Of a stretch of 64,000 nt of DNA, positions 30,849-42,735 are shown one piece after another; the first letter of the stretch is position 1; every line of letters begins with the position of its first letter. This DNA comes from Capsicum annuum (lineage: Eukaryota; Streptophyta; Magnoliopsida; Solanales; Solanaceae): contig NC_061111.1 in assembly GCF_002878395.1 (NCBI RefSeq), positions 28,252,374 through 28,316,373 of the forward strand, in the 5' to 3' direction. Below the pieces are notes generated by a model. It had not been told where the DNA came from and did no database searches. It saw nothing but the letters and a program-made list of their open reading frames with translations. A program made the translations under genes and the position numbers.

Positions 30849-33800
30849 TTCATGATCTAATTTTTCAGTTCATGATGATACCTACTATAGCCCACTAGTA
30901 GGTAAGTTGACCCATAGTTCAAAACCACGTGTAATGGACTATCAAGAGAAAAGAAGAAAATAATGAAAAGAAGTCCAATAAAGAGACTAATAAAGAGAAT
31001 TAACCCTAAAACCTAGTGAAGTCAGTACAAGAGCTTCTAACATAACAAGAGTACAAAGTGAAATACATAATAAATATATACAAAGTTGTCTTTGAGATAC
31101 AAAATAGATATCAATCCAACAAAAGAGGGAGAGAGTGAACAACTCCGAACGCCAAGAGCTCACCCCAAACCTTGATCCATGGATGCTCTGAACGATGCAC
31201 ATACCAATATTAAGAATTCTTCCTATGATATATATGATTTAGAAGTGTAATATGAGTACCAAATACGAAGTAAGTAGGTATCGACAGACTGAGCTCCAAA
31301 GATAATGCGTGTGTTAATAACATGTAAAGTAGAAATATACATTATAGACAACTATGTATGAAGCAATCAGTAATAGTACTAAAGGAAAAATAAGGATAAA
31401 CTACCATACCCTATAAGTAATCTAGGACGAAGGTGCAATACCGCAAGTAGTTAGTCAATATGCGATAGTAGGGTGAAGAAAGAGATATACAAAATAAAAG
31501 TAGCAGGCAAGAAGGAAATGATATACAAATAGTAGTTAGAGAAGAGTAGATATACAATCGTGTTATACAAATAAGAAAATACAAAGATACTACTTTGAAA
31601 GAGCTATCCAACATCACTGAGATCATAAATAATAAGGGATCTTAACTCTAGCATAATTAGGGTCTCTAATCAAAATGTCCATATTCATAAGATAATCTAG
31701 CAGTAATAAATCTTACCATAATCTGTGAAGAAAGGAGATAAAAAATATATCAACAACCTTGGGTACCAAGCCATAACTATTCTGCCACAAACTAAACAAT
31801 AATAATAAAACAGTAACATAATCGGCTAACCTAGATAACCAATAACCTAATCAGGCCCCTATAAGTCTGAAAGGCACAAGAAAACACCTAGTAAACAACA
31901 ACTATAACTTGTACCCATACATTCCCCCATAAGATCAATTGATACAAGTGCCAATAAATTATGCAGCAGATAGACAATGCATGTGAATGAATGAATAAAA
32001 CATAAACCTATAATACTATAACAACTAAGTGTCAAACTATACTAAGTATATACACTTCCTTCAGCTCACTGGCTTGCAAAGTAGGACCTATGAGTGTCTC
32101 CTTTTTTGGAATGTAATTTCATATAGAAGGACCCATAGAGGACTCGAGATATCCGTATATACTACCTAGTCCCAATCCAGGACTTTCAATAACCATCATA
32201 ACAAACCTACCCATCCAATACCAAATAAAAATTGAGAGCATAATAAGTTCTCAAACTCAAACCAAGACTAAACAAGTATAAATCTGTAAATTCATTGCAT
32301 GGGATTTAACTCAGGACAAAAATAGTATAATAATGTAAAAAGGATCAAAATCTCCCTCAATCAAAGTAAGTTAATAATGAGTAAGAGAGTGAATCAGAAA
32401 TGGACCTGAATCAGTCTCTGTCTAAGTTTCCAAAGTAATAGGGTTAGTTTAAAGTGTCCTAATCAAATAATAAGAGTGACACGACTTACTTTTTAAGAGA
32501 AATAATTTTAAAGGTGAAAAAATGAGAATAGATCTATTTTTATAAAATAAGAGTAAAACTAAGGTTCTAATCATAGTTGTACCGCTAAATAAGCATAGAT
32601 ATGTTTAAGTATATGCATGTCATCACCAATATCTAAACAGTATAAATATAAGCATCCAAGAATGTAAGAACTAAACCATACCCTTTCAAAGAATATGATA
32701 CTAACCTGGTGCTCAACTAAAATTGTAACCATGGTCTCGGGCCCAACAATATATAAATTAATAGGATATCAAGATCATAATTTGGGTAAATACGGTAAAC
32801 AAGGGCATAACGCTACTAGAAACAACTAATTGGGGGATATCACCAAATTTACTAAGTAATACAATAAGTCTTAACTAAAGGATCCTCCAAGTCAACCCAT
32901 GATTAAACAAGTCCATAATTAGATATGATAGAATCCTATAACCATTATGGGATCCTAGGCTAAAGCACAAGCATTCTACTCTAAATCCCTTTAAAAAGTC
33001 AAGTCATAATACCAATAGGTACAAAACTATCTTATAATCCCTACCTAGCATGTGATCTACACAATAAGAAATCTCACAGAGAAGACTAGACTGTATCCTA
33101 CCTCATAGCCGAACCAAAGTCTCAAACCATCCACAAAATACTTGTCTCCACCTAACAAATTTGAATACCTTTGTACTATAAAATTCATAATCTAGATGAT
33201 AATATGAGTAATAAGACTCATATTGCAATATATGATTTTAGGTCAAGAATATGTCTGTGGCGCTCGTAAATTAAATTCTGAAATTGAATCTTTCACAAGG
33301 TCCCTCAAAAGACTAGGAATATGTACTCGATATTAGAGCATAAATGAGTCTCAATTAGGGCTTAAGTCAGCCCCCAGAGTCAAGAAAAAGGAAGAAATCT
33401 AGAAATTTATGGAGAATTGGTGGAAACTTATGGAAAATGACGGGAAAATGATCGACGAACAAAAATACAATAACCCTAAGCTTTAATTTGATGATTCGCT
33501 CTGATTTTCAAGATCCCATGGTTCTTTAATAGAGAGCTCTATCATTAGAAATGGATAAAAACCCGAGAAGAACAAGTATATAAAAACCAGCCAATTTTTT
33601 TGCTAAGATTGCCAATTTGTCGCGAAGACGACATATCCTAGGCAACAAATGGGTCTCTAAGGTAGTATCACCTACGGTATAAAAGGTTTGCTAAGTCTAT
33701 GGCCTCTGACACCATCATCAGCCAATAAGGCAGCATCACTAAGGTGACAAAAGGGTCACTAAGGCAGCTAACCAAATGCTTCACACTAGATTTCTCTGCC

Positions 33801-34260
33801 AAGATTAAAAATTTTGACCCTATGTTTGGGATTCATTTGAAACCTCATAAACACACATAAACTATTCTACCTTACAAAATTCAATAACTAAGACTCAATG
33901 AAACCATAATTATTTCTATTAGAGACCGTTTCAATAAAAAATGGGCCTACACCCACTGTTTAATTTTTACCAACTTCCAGCCAATAGCCCAAAACGAGTT
34001 CAGAAGCCTTGAGACCCGAACCAAGGGTCTCTCAACCTAAAATTTATACTTCAGAGATAACAACAGTGTGATAATTTTAACCAAGGCTAATTACTAGAAG
34101 CTTTGGTCCAAGACTAATTTTCCAACTTCAAAAACTCTAAAACAGGGAAATCGACTTAAAACCCAAAAGAACTACCTAAAAATTAAACTGATGAACTCAA
34201 CAAGTCATAAATGGCCTATAGCCGCTATGAAAAGGCATAAAACACCAAAAACAAGCAAAA
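30849..34260 (-). mobile_element. 5' LTR of gypsy element M (minus strand)
   Basis: The left 1.1 kb match the 3' LTR fragment 13901-15045. A TATA-like TTTTTATATACT on the minus strand near 33585 is preceded (33600-33790) by irregular repeats containing TCACTAAGGTGAC and GCGAAGACGAC, the position where other LTRs here carry U3 modules. The right boundary is not sharp; homology cannot define it because the 3' copy is truncated. Noncoding throughout; the small frames are chance. Confidence 0.6.
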
Positions 34261-34916
34261 ATAGAGAAATAACTTTTTTAGCCTTTTATAAATATTCTTT
34301 TTTGTTCTTTTCAAGAGATTTTCAATTTTACATATAAAGATCTGAAAGGACTATTTACTTCTATTCAAAGGGTAAGTGGGCAAGAAATCTCATTTCCTCA
34401 TTTCAAGTTTAATCAAATTGTAACCAAAGTAGAATTTGCAAAATACTAGTACAAGAATATTAATTTAAATAGGCGATAAAAGTAATAGTAATTCTATGAT
34501 GTTAAGATAAAATGGTAAGACCATACGAAAATTCAAAACATACATGTGTTTTCAAGCTTTAAATATTGATTAACAAATGATGTTGCTTATTTGATTAGAC
34601 AAGAAAAATAAATAATATGAGAAGAAAATATTATCCCAAAAGCATTTAGATATAATCTAACAAAAATACTAGTGTAATTCCAAATCTAGACCCCAACCCT
34701 TCTACATGAACTTAGAAATATATCCCGACCCAACTCCAGACTTTTCATAACCCTGAATCTTACTTGAGATCCAACCCTTGACCCTGACCCTGACCTTGAC
34801 CCTGATTCAAATCATGATCCTCAACTGACCCTGGCTTAACCCTAACATAGACCAGATAAACTATATCAGTTATAACTCAAGACTTATTGCCGACTCAAAA
34901 CCTAACCTCGACCATG
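34261..34916. repeat. AT-rich spacer and degenerate CCCTGA-type minisatellite
   Basis: 34261-34670 shows no feature I can name. 34676-34921 is built of degenerate (C)CCTGACC/CCTTGACC units, for example TTGACCCTGACCCTGACC near 34778. The outer retrotransposon is inserted in this tract; the other half continues at 63569. It is not the plant telomere repeat (CCCTAAA). Confidence 0.6.
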
Positions 34917-34921
34917 ACCAC

Positions 34922-37233
34922 TGTTAGCACTCAATATTTACTCTTCATGCTTAAAATTAACGTCTTCAGACTTTCTGATCGTTAAAGGATACAAAACACA
35001 ATTTTCACAAATTTTTCACAATTGCTAACAAACTATTGATAATTATCCTTACTTTATGATTTTATCAATTTGTTGTCATATTCTTACTTTTCATAATTTA
35101 TTAAATAATATTTTTTATATTAGGATTTTTATCGATTCATTATTATTTTAATATTTTCACCATCATCTGCACACATACACGACATGATATTACATCTCTT
35201 TTTCCAATATTCTTAAGTTAATTGCATTTTCAATTTTCTTTACATTTTAAAATTACATATCAATTTCTATATTTTACACATTTTACCATCCTACAAAATG
35301 CTGAGTCAGATCAGTTATTTTAATACAAAGTACAATAGTCTGGTGTCTTGTCACATCTGATGAGGACCACACAATAATGTGTTTTCACATCCGACAACAA
35401 CCACACAATAATGTCTTGTCACATCTGACAATGACAATTCAATGACACTATCCTTTGGACTTTGCATGTTGATTAAAAGAATGACAACACTTTGGTCAAT
35501 AATCCAAGGTCCAAAAGGTGCTCTCAAAACAAGTAGAGACACTCTTTTATCCTTTGGATAATAAAGGGTATCCAATTTTATTATAAATAAGGGTAGGGAT
35601 TCAACATTTGGAAGAAAAAGATATACACATCTTTTTATTCTTCTCTCTCAAAAACAAAAACACATACATCTTTTGTTTCATTTTCTGTCTCAAAAAAATA
35701 ATAAAAAAATACATATACACATTTTTTTCACTACAAATACACACGTTTTTTCACTCCAAATACGCACATTTTCATCCTCCATATATTTTTCTCCCTAAAT
35801 ACACAAAAAATATAAAAAAAAATATACATCCACACAATTTACAACCACCCCACAGATTTTGTTTCCTTCTCTCTCTCTCACAAACACCCAAAGCACGCGT
35901 TAATACACACACTCTCACATGTACACACCCAAAATCAGAATCTTTTTTTGATAACCGCACATCCATTGTCAGCGACCTCCACCACTGCACCTCCCTCTCT
36001 TCTCTCTATTTTTTCCCGAATTCCGTCATGCCTCTCTCCATCACTGTTGTCACTAGATTTGACCACCGACGGTCAGTGAACTCCACCACTACCTTTTTTC
36101 CCTTTTTCTCCACTGTCTGCAGAAAAACGGGTGAAATCTGGTCATCTTTTTATTTTCCATGTGTTGCTCCAACAAAATCCATTGAAGCAACATCACCACT
36201 CATATCTTTATGTATTTTATAAATATATTTCCTAATATTATTTAGTCGGAGTTGTACAGTTCCAGCGAATTTCATGGATTCCTGTGTTTTTTTATGCATT
36301 TGGTTATATGCTTTCATTTTTCGAGCTACTTTTGTTTGTTTCTATACTGCTGACATATTTTGTAGGACTGCATCGCTGATTTAGGGTAAATTTTTGACTG
36401 ATAACATTTAATTTGGTGCTTATTTTGCTTAGCTATTGATTGGCTAATTTGGATTATTTTTCGTGTTTGCTTCATCATTTATTACACTGATAATGAATAG
36501 TACTACATTGGCCGCTGACAATATCTTTCCGTCGGATTTTTGAGGCCACCCCATTACAAAAGACTAACTTTATTTTCTCAAGTTTATTTATTCAAATCAA
36601 GTATCAATACATGGCCGATGAAGAAATTCTCTGTCGAATATTTAGGCCCTCCCAAATAAAAGATGGACATTACATATATGAATACATGACAAAAATAAAT
36701 AAATTCGGGCAATTCGTATTTTGGTAGGGTGATTTAGGATGGCCGATAAATCGAGCAATCATTTCGTAGCCATGGTGCATCTAAAACTTAATTCAAGTCC
36801 ATTTTAAAATAAAATCTTATTTTTATATATACATTTACATATACGTATGTGTACACATAATTTCATTTATTTAATAATTATTTATATATTTTAATACTTC
36901 CATCAAATATTTGTACATATTCTCGATAACACATTCCAAGGTGCTACTTGAAAAGGGAGTCCCGAGCTTTATGTTTCTCTTTTATTTCACATATGTATGA
37001 TTGCACATAAAATTAAAATATTGTGAAAACTTTACTTTTGGGGTATTGGGTGGGGACATTCTTTATTTACATATCCATTAACACATATTTAGGCAAAACT
37101 TAGGCCGTTAATATTTATACAAATAAATTAAATTAATCAATTAATTTTCATACACTTACATCATAAACATTGTGTAGGTTTTTGCTTTTTAAGTAAATTT
37201 TTTATTTTTATCTCCATAATTTCGGTCAAGTAT
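34922..37233 (+). mobile_element. Outer element 5' LTR, first 2.3 kb
   Basis: Cut at 37233 by Tekay-2. U3 carries three tandem units of about 33-35 bp (35339-35450) followed by a TATA box (ATTATAAATAA, about 35580-35590). A long CT/CA-rich leader (35610-36000) follows. The 204-codon frame at 35608-36222 lies in this low-complexity leader and looks like chance. The last part of the LTR, about 460 bp in the 3' copy, is absent here. Confidence 0.8.
35339..35450 (+). repeat. Tandem U3 repeats upstream of the TATA box
   Basis: Units of the form CTTGTCACATCTGA..ACACAATAATGT occur three times with drift; the 3' LTR carries the same array at 61073-61165. The array ends about 130 bp before the TATA box, a place where plant retrotransposons often carry enhancer repeats. 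Confidence 0.7.
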
Positions 37234-37439
37234 TGTAATACCCCGTATTTTCTTAGCTCAGTTTAGCTCTCAGTACATGAGAATTTCTATATATACTTTT
37301 AAAAATACTCAAAATTTTCCAGATTAAGACCTATCATTATATAGGAAATTCAGTTAGCTTTCCAATGATATGAATTTCATTGAAATTCAATATACGAGTG
37401 AAAAGTTATAGCACTTTTGAGTGAAATAGTATGTCAAAT

Positions 37440-37715
37440 TGAGAAGCGTCGCATCGAGGTGAGGGTCAAAATAGCATTCGTCAGTTTTCAGTGAGACACC
37501 ACGATTCCAGTGCGTCATGGTGAAGTTCCAGTTCCCAATTGGCTTTTTTAAGTGTTTCAACACGATAATGGCGCATCGCGCTAGAGTGCCATTTCACAAT
37601 TGTCACTTTCCAGTGAGGCTCCGCAATACCTCTACATTGCGAAAAAGTGCATTTTTGAACTCGTACTTGGACTATACTAGCCGAAAAAATCTAGTGGCTC
37701 GGCATCGCGGTGAAA
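37440..37715 (+). repeat. Tekay-2 U3 CG-rich modules
   Basis: The block holds imperfect repeats of GTCAAAATAGC/GTTCCCAATTGGC/GTGCATTTTTG-type spacers and CG-rich words. GCATCGCG lies at 37573-37580. AAATCTAGTGGCT (37687-37699) and GCATCGCGGTGA (37702-37713) are the words shared with Athila-A U3. The 3' LTR equivalent is 55368-55605, where several CG sites have decayed. Confidence 0.75.
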
Positions 37716-37787
37716 GCCAAAATTGGGACTTTTAGTGAAGTAAATTCAATTCTTTCTAGGGGTAATTTTGTATTTTTGCATGGCCCT

Positions 37788-37966
37788 AATCAGTATAAAC
37801 ATGTTAAATAATCCCTAATAACCTAATTAGATCATTATTTACTCAATTTCGCTCAAATCAAGATCATTCTCTCTTTTAATTAGCAAAACCCTAGCCTTCA
37901 AGAATCAAGAATAATCTCAAGAAATCCATCAAGAATCTTCAAGAATTAAACTTCCCAGGTAAGTTA
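37788..37966 (+). promoter_or_regulatory. Tekay-2 LTR promoter, leader and candidate splice donor
   Basis: CAGTATAAAC (37791-37800) is the TATA candidate. The predicted transcript start near 37825 is followed by about 130 bases without ATG, ending CCCAG/GTAAGTTAGG; the intron would begin at 37959. The first ATG downstream lies inside the intron (37978). The 3' LTR keeps the layout (TATA at 55672-55680, donor TCTAG/GTATGT at 55827/55828). Confidence 0.55.
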
Positions 37967-38778
37967 GGTGTTCATCCATGGGCCCTTACCACCCATGGAG
38001 TCCAAGAATTCCTTTTCAAGAATACAAGTTTTTGGATTTATGATTTTCATACTCAAATTAGATTGTGTGTATGTTCATGATGTTGTTTGGGTTTTAATCC
38101 ATGATTAATTGCAAGTTTTGTGAACTTAAGATAGCATGTATGGTGAATTATGTGATTCTCATGATTAAATCCTTGAATTTACAAGTTGTATATTGTAGCC
38201 ATGATATTTATATATTTTTATTATTATATGAAATAATCATACTACCCAAGTGTTTGTTAGAATGCCTATGTGAATTTAATAGAGCAACCATGACGTGTTA
38301 GCATGTGTTCCATTCATGTACAAGTTCATGCCTTGTAAGTGTTTAACAAAATGTCTCAATGAATGAATCATGACTAAGTGATTAGCTAGTATGCTTTCAA
38401 GATTGTGCCATGTTTTACTATTGATGCTATCGAGTCTTGTGGGTATTTATTACCCGAAATCTAGCTATTTACCTAGAATTACAGTAGTTACTGAATAGTC
38501 TCAGTAATGTCACGAATAGTAGTACTCAGGTATAGAACTCAGTGAAACTGAGTTCAGTTAAGTTTAGTTTAATAATCAGTGCCATTCAGTTGGGAGTAGG
38601 ATTTATCACCGGGCGAACCCAAGGATGGGGGCTCACCTGTCAGTAGAGGATGAAATCCTTAGTAGCACTCCTTGCATTCGAAAACTATGTAACCATTGTA
38701 GGTTGAGATATCAACCTGCCAGTTGAGGGTAGATAAGGTGTTTACCTGCCATTTGAGGGTAATACTGCTCTTATCAGG

Positions 38779-40354
38779 TGATGTGTGAGCAATTGCTAAC
38801 ATATTTAAGGCCTTTAACTGAGAATAATTGCAAAGTTTTAAGCAACTTTTATCATTTTTTATTTGTTTATGTTTGATTTTACTATTTAAGCTAATGAGAT
38901 AGAGAACCAATAAGAACGGAAGCAAAGAAGTTGAACTCTGGAGATATCTAAAGAGAAGTATGGCTGACGACATCTGTGATAAGTCATCAGCCCTGTGATA
39001 AGCTATCACAGTTGTCGTCAGACTTAACCAGAGATTTGGCATGAGTTGCAGCCTGTGATGACATCTAGTGTTAGGACATCAAAAGTATGATACACTATCA
39101 AGAATATCATTATCCTTAACTAAATAATTGGCGTGAGTTGAATCTTGTGACGATATTTTGTGATAGGCCATCAGAGTTGTGATAAGGTATCAAAGAGCAC
39201 CGTCAGCCTTAGGTAGAAACTATCAAAATGAAAGAGGAGTTGATGACATCCATGATACATCGCCAACCTCCTAATAAGCTGTCATCATTGTCTTCAGCCT
39301 TAGAAAGCAAGAGCCAAAGTGAAGAGGAGCTGACGACATTCATGATAAGTCGTCAGACTCCTGATAAGCTATCACAGATGTCGTTGTCTATTCTGAGGTA
39401 AAGCTGTAACTTTGATTTTGTTTCCATAATTAGGTTAAACTATTTAAAGCTTTTTTTCTAGGATTATTCCACACAACATTCGACACTTTGAGTTTGGGAA
39501 CAGACTTTGATATTTTCTCTCTCTACTTCTAGACTTAATAACACAACTATTTGGAGAGATTATTATCAATATTATGGGATTTTTCTTTGTAGTCTAATCT
39601 AAGATTAATTGGTTATTATTCATCACTGTAAGTTTGTCTTTCAAATCATGAATTAAATTATGTGTTTCGTTCATTGCATCATGAGTGGCTAAACTATATT
39701 AACCAGAATTATAAGATCTAGGGTTAGGTCTTGATGAGATGCTAGGTATTCAAGATTCAATAGGTGGTAGGATTTCTTGATAATCTTGAAGCTTTGATTA
39801 ATGTCTATTGGTTGCAAACAGTAGACACACCTGCTTTGATTTGCTTGAGAAAGAAATAAAATATAGTAGGAAGTGAATTATCAATAGGGACTTGGAAATA
39901 CTTCGTTTAATAATGAGCGTTGCAACAAGGTTGGCTAAGCTGAGGTAAAATCTGGGCAGTGAGTAGAAATTACCTAAGTCCGAGAGGATTAGGAAACTAA
40001 GCGCTTAAGTAGGTTGAGAGATTTAATCATAACATCGATAAACATAGCTTGTTATCCAACCTACCATGAGAATCTTGAATCACCTTTAGCATCTGTCATG
40101 TACCGTAAGCCCTAGTGAACATAATTCTGGTTTTTCATAAACTCTGGGTTACAAACATTTAAATTAAAGTGACAAATAGTTATTTGAGAAATTTAAACTC
40201 CCCATTTCAGGAAACATTAAACTATCAGTGAATTAATTCATAAACGACTTAAGTTCACACCATATTCCCTATGGGATTCGACCCCAACCTAGTTGGGTTC
40301 TATATTGGCAACGATCGCTTACACCCATTCAAGGGTGTAATTTGAGCGTTATCA
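38779..40354 (+). mobile_element. Athila-B 5' LTR (1,576 bp)
   Basis: U3 carries TGACG/GTGAT dyad modules at 38960-39395. The TATA candidate CTATTTAAAG lies at about 39440, and a possible splice donor CATCACT/GTAAGT at 39627/39628. The end ACACCC..GGGTGTAATTTGAGCGTTATCA is shared in style with the solo LTR at 13043. Confidence 0.9.
38960..39395 (+). repeat. Athila-B U3 dyad modules (5' LTR)
   Basis: The first module has arms CTGACGACA (38964-38972) and TGTCGTCAG (39013-39021), 58 bp end to end. Inside it lie TGTGATA (38994-39000) and TATCACA (39004-39010). Four further degenerate units follow to about 39395, the last again starting CTGACGACAT. The 3' LTR has the same array at 47602-48025. 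Confidence 0.85.
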
Positions 40355-40358
40355 AAAA

Positions 40359-40375
40359 TGGCATCGTTGCTGGGG
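40359..40375 (+). other. Athila-B primer binding site, tRNA-Asp type
   Basis: TGGCATCGTTGCTGGGG lies four bases after the LTR end. Two C-to-T or G-to-A type changes separate it from the tRNA-Asp complement. Confidence 0.85.
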
Positions 40376-42500
40376 AATACGGTTGCAAACTGAAAGTTTG
40401 TGTGTGCTAATTGACTGTTAGTTAAGTTTCTTAGATTTATGTTTTTTTGTTTTGTTTGTTTATTTGTAGGACCTTTATAGTGTATTCCAAGAACCAAAAG
40501 TTTCAGAGAACCATTATTACCACTTAATTCGGAACTGCTAGCTGATCGAAATAATGGTTGAACAATAGGAGGCGGAAAGATTAGTAGCTTTTTCCAAGGC
40601 TCAGGTGAACGTACAGAACGAGGGTCAACAAGTACGTCATCCAAACCCTGAGGAAGAAGATTTGGGGGACGAGGAGTTATTGAATCCTGGTAACCCAAGG
40701 CATGCAGAGTAGATAGCTGCACAAGTGCCACATAATGTTAACTGGAACTGTCCATTCCAAAGAAGACAAGAGTACCAGCCGGTGCAGTATAATCTAAATA
40801 ATGATGATGATGGCATGGATGAAGAAGGTGCAACAGGTGCAATTATTCCTTCACTGTTGGCACTGGGAGTAAAGTTCAACATTACAAGCATGATGATCTG
40901 ACTCCTGAATCTGAAGGGGTTGTTTGAAGGCCTTCCTGGTGATGACCCTAACCTACATCTGGTGACATTGTAACCATTTGAAAATCTTTTGATAACCCAA
41001 GAGTGGGACAGAACGCTATCTGGTTGAGGTTGCTTCCGTTGTCTCTGTCTGGGGAGAAAACATTATGGCTAAATGAGCTGACACCCGATTTATAACCAAC
41101 TAGAGGCAGTTGAAAGGAGCTTTCCTAGAAAGGTTCTTTCCACCTTCCAGAAGGGTATAGTTGAGGGACAAGATCAGCAACTTTAGGTAGCTCCTGACTG
41201 AAGCCTTGCATAAAACTTAGGAGAGGTTCAAGAAGAAGCTGACACAGTATTTGAACCACAACATAACGAACATACATTTGATGGAGACTTTGTATAAGGC
41301 TCTCCACTCTATAATAAAGTTGATTGTAGATAATCCTGCTGTGGTACATTTGTTGATTTGTTTTTCAAGATACCTTAGATATGCTGAATAAGATGACGAA
41401 ACAGAGTTAGGCTTGGCATACCAGGGAATCTTTGGTAGTAAGCCCTACTATTTCTGTCGATATGTCTACTGAACAACAGAAGAGAGATGAGGAGCGGGAT
41501 CAAGACATGGCCTATTTAAAGACTCAGATGGATCTGCTCACCAAGAACTTATTATCGGGGAAGACTGAAAAAATGAAGGTTGTGACGTCCCAAGACCAAG
41601 TTGATGTGGAGCTTGAAGAAGATGCTAAATATATTAATAATCAGGGGGGATTTCTGAAGCAATATCCAAGGGAATCAAGGTCGGAATATTCATGACAGGC
41701 CTAGTTACAAAGACAGGGAGCAAGGAAATTAGAGAAGGAACAATTATAGGAGTGGGTTATATGTTCCTCCTAGAAATCAAGAATCTGCTAGAACTAGCTC
41801 TGAAAAAATGTCCACGGAGGATATGATGGAGAAGTTATTGAAGGGGGTTGAGGCCACCAACTCTGGTGTAACCACCATGAAGGATGATCTGACATCCATC
41901 AGTCAGTTGGTGCACTCACACTCTACTACAATCAAATAGTTAGAGTAGCAGATAAACCAATTTTTTGCTGCAATCAACCAGAGAAAGAGAAAAACATTAC
42001 CAAGCAATATAGTTCAGAATCAACAAAATAATGGCTCATGCATGGTAATTACCACTAGGAGTGGTAAGATCTTACCTGGACCTTCTGTGGGCAAATTTGT
42101 AGATGGTGAGGTAGTTGTTGATGAATCCAAAGAAAATAATCCAGTGGAGTCTGAGAAGCTGGATAGCTCTGTTGACACTTTGGAAAAGGAAAAAGATAAG
42201 GAAGAGGAAGTGGTATTGAAAACTATCCCAAGACCACCACCTCCCTTTCCTCAACGATTGAAGAAGAGGGATGATGATGCAAAATTCAGCAAATTCATGG
42301 CAATGCTCAAGCAATTGACAATAAATGTGCCTCTGATTGAAGCACTTGAGCAAATGCTAGGGTATGCAAAATTCATGAAGGACCTTGTGACTAAGAAAAG
42401 AGCTGTGAGCTGTGAATTGCAGAAAAATCTCCACTATTATAGTGCTATTTCTAAAAGGACCCGGGGAAAAAAAAAAAACAGAATCGGGTGCATTTACTAT
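40376..42500 (+). pseudogene. gag: Athila-B gag
   Basis: An acceptor-like TTTATTTGTAG ends at 40469. From about 40556 broken frames read EERLVAFSKAQVNVQNEGQ and NWNCPFQRRQEYQPVQY, then KGLFEGLPGDDPNLHL. The capsid core (about 40980-41340) has many stops. MSTEQQKRDEERDQDMAYLKTQMDLL and YINNQGGF lie at 41462-41660. The C-terminal linker MVITTRSGKILPGPSVG (42042) with PRPPPPFPQRLKKRDDDAKF (42228-42290) is the typical Athila gag-PR region. Heavily decayed. Confidence 0.8.
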
Positions 42501-42735
42501 TCCCTGTACAATTGGGACTATTAAATTCGCCAAGGAATTGTGTTATCTAGGAGAAAGTGTTAATTTGATGCCACTAACTGTTTATAGAAATCTAGGTCTG
42601 GGAAATCCCACACCCACCAATATGAGACTCCTGATGGCGGATAGGTCAGTAAAGCGACCTGTTGGTATTTTGTATGATGTGTTGGTGAAGGTGTCCAACT
42701 TTATATTCCCTATACACTTTATTATTCTGGATTAA
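42501..42735 (+). pseudogene. Athila-B protease, active site lost
   Basis: The region GTIKFAKELCYLGESVNLMPLTVYRNLGLGNPTPTNMRLLMADRSVKRPVGI aligns to Athila protease. The DxGA motif is changed to YLGE: the catalytic Asp is Tyr (TAT, 42544-42546). A frameshift within an A-run near 42465 separates it from gag. Confidence 0.82.

Larger units (their letters stand above)
37234..38778 (+). mobile_element. Tekay-2 5' LTR, part 1 (U3, promoter, start of U5)
   Basis: It matches 55156 onward in the 3' LTR. U3 dyad modules run 37440-37715, TATA (AGTATAAAC) lies at 37792-37800, and an ATG-free leader reaches CCCAG/GTAAGT at 37958/37959. It ends at CTCTTATCAGG, where Athila-B is inserted; the continuation starts at 49008. 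Confidence 0.88.

Noticed and set aside
34676..34921. Possible interstitial telomere repeat
   Set aside because: Units are CCCTGA/CTTGACC, not CCCTAAA, and are irregular.
35608..36222. 204-codon open frame on the plus strand
   Set aside because: It lies in the CT/CA-rich leader of the outer LTR, is low in complexity, and is broken in the homologous 3' LTR (61312-61641 is shorter and differs).
38659..39042. 127-codon minus frame overlapping the Athila-B LTR boundary
   Set aside because: It spans a junction between two different elements and has no family; a near-identical piece recurs at 47505-47693 only because the LTR is repeated.
38960..39395. CRISPR-like array
   Set aside because: The regularly recurring dyads are degenerate, lie in an LTR, are repeated in the other LTR and the sequence is plant nuclear; no cas genes.
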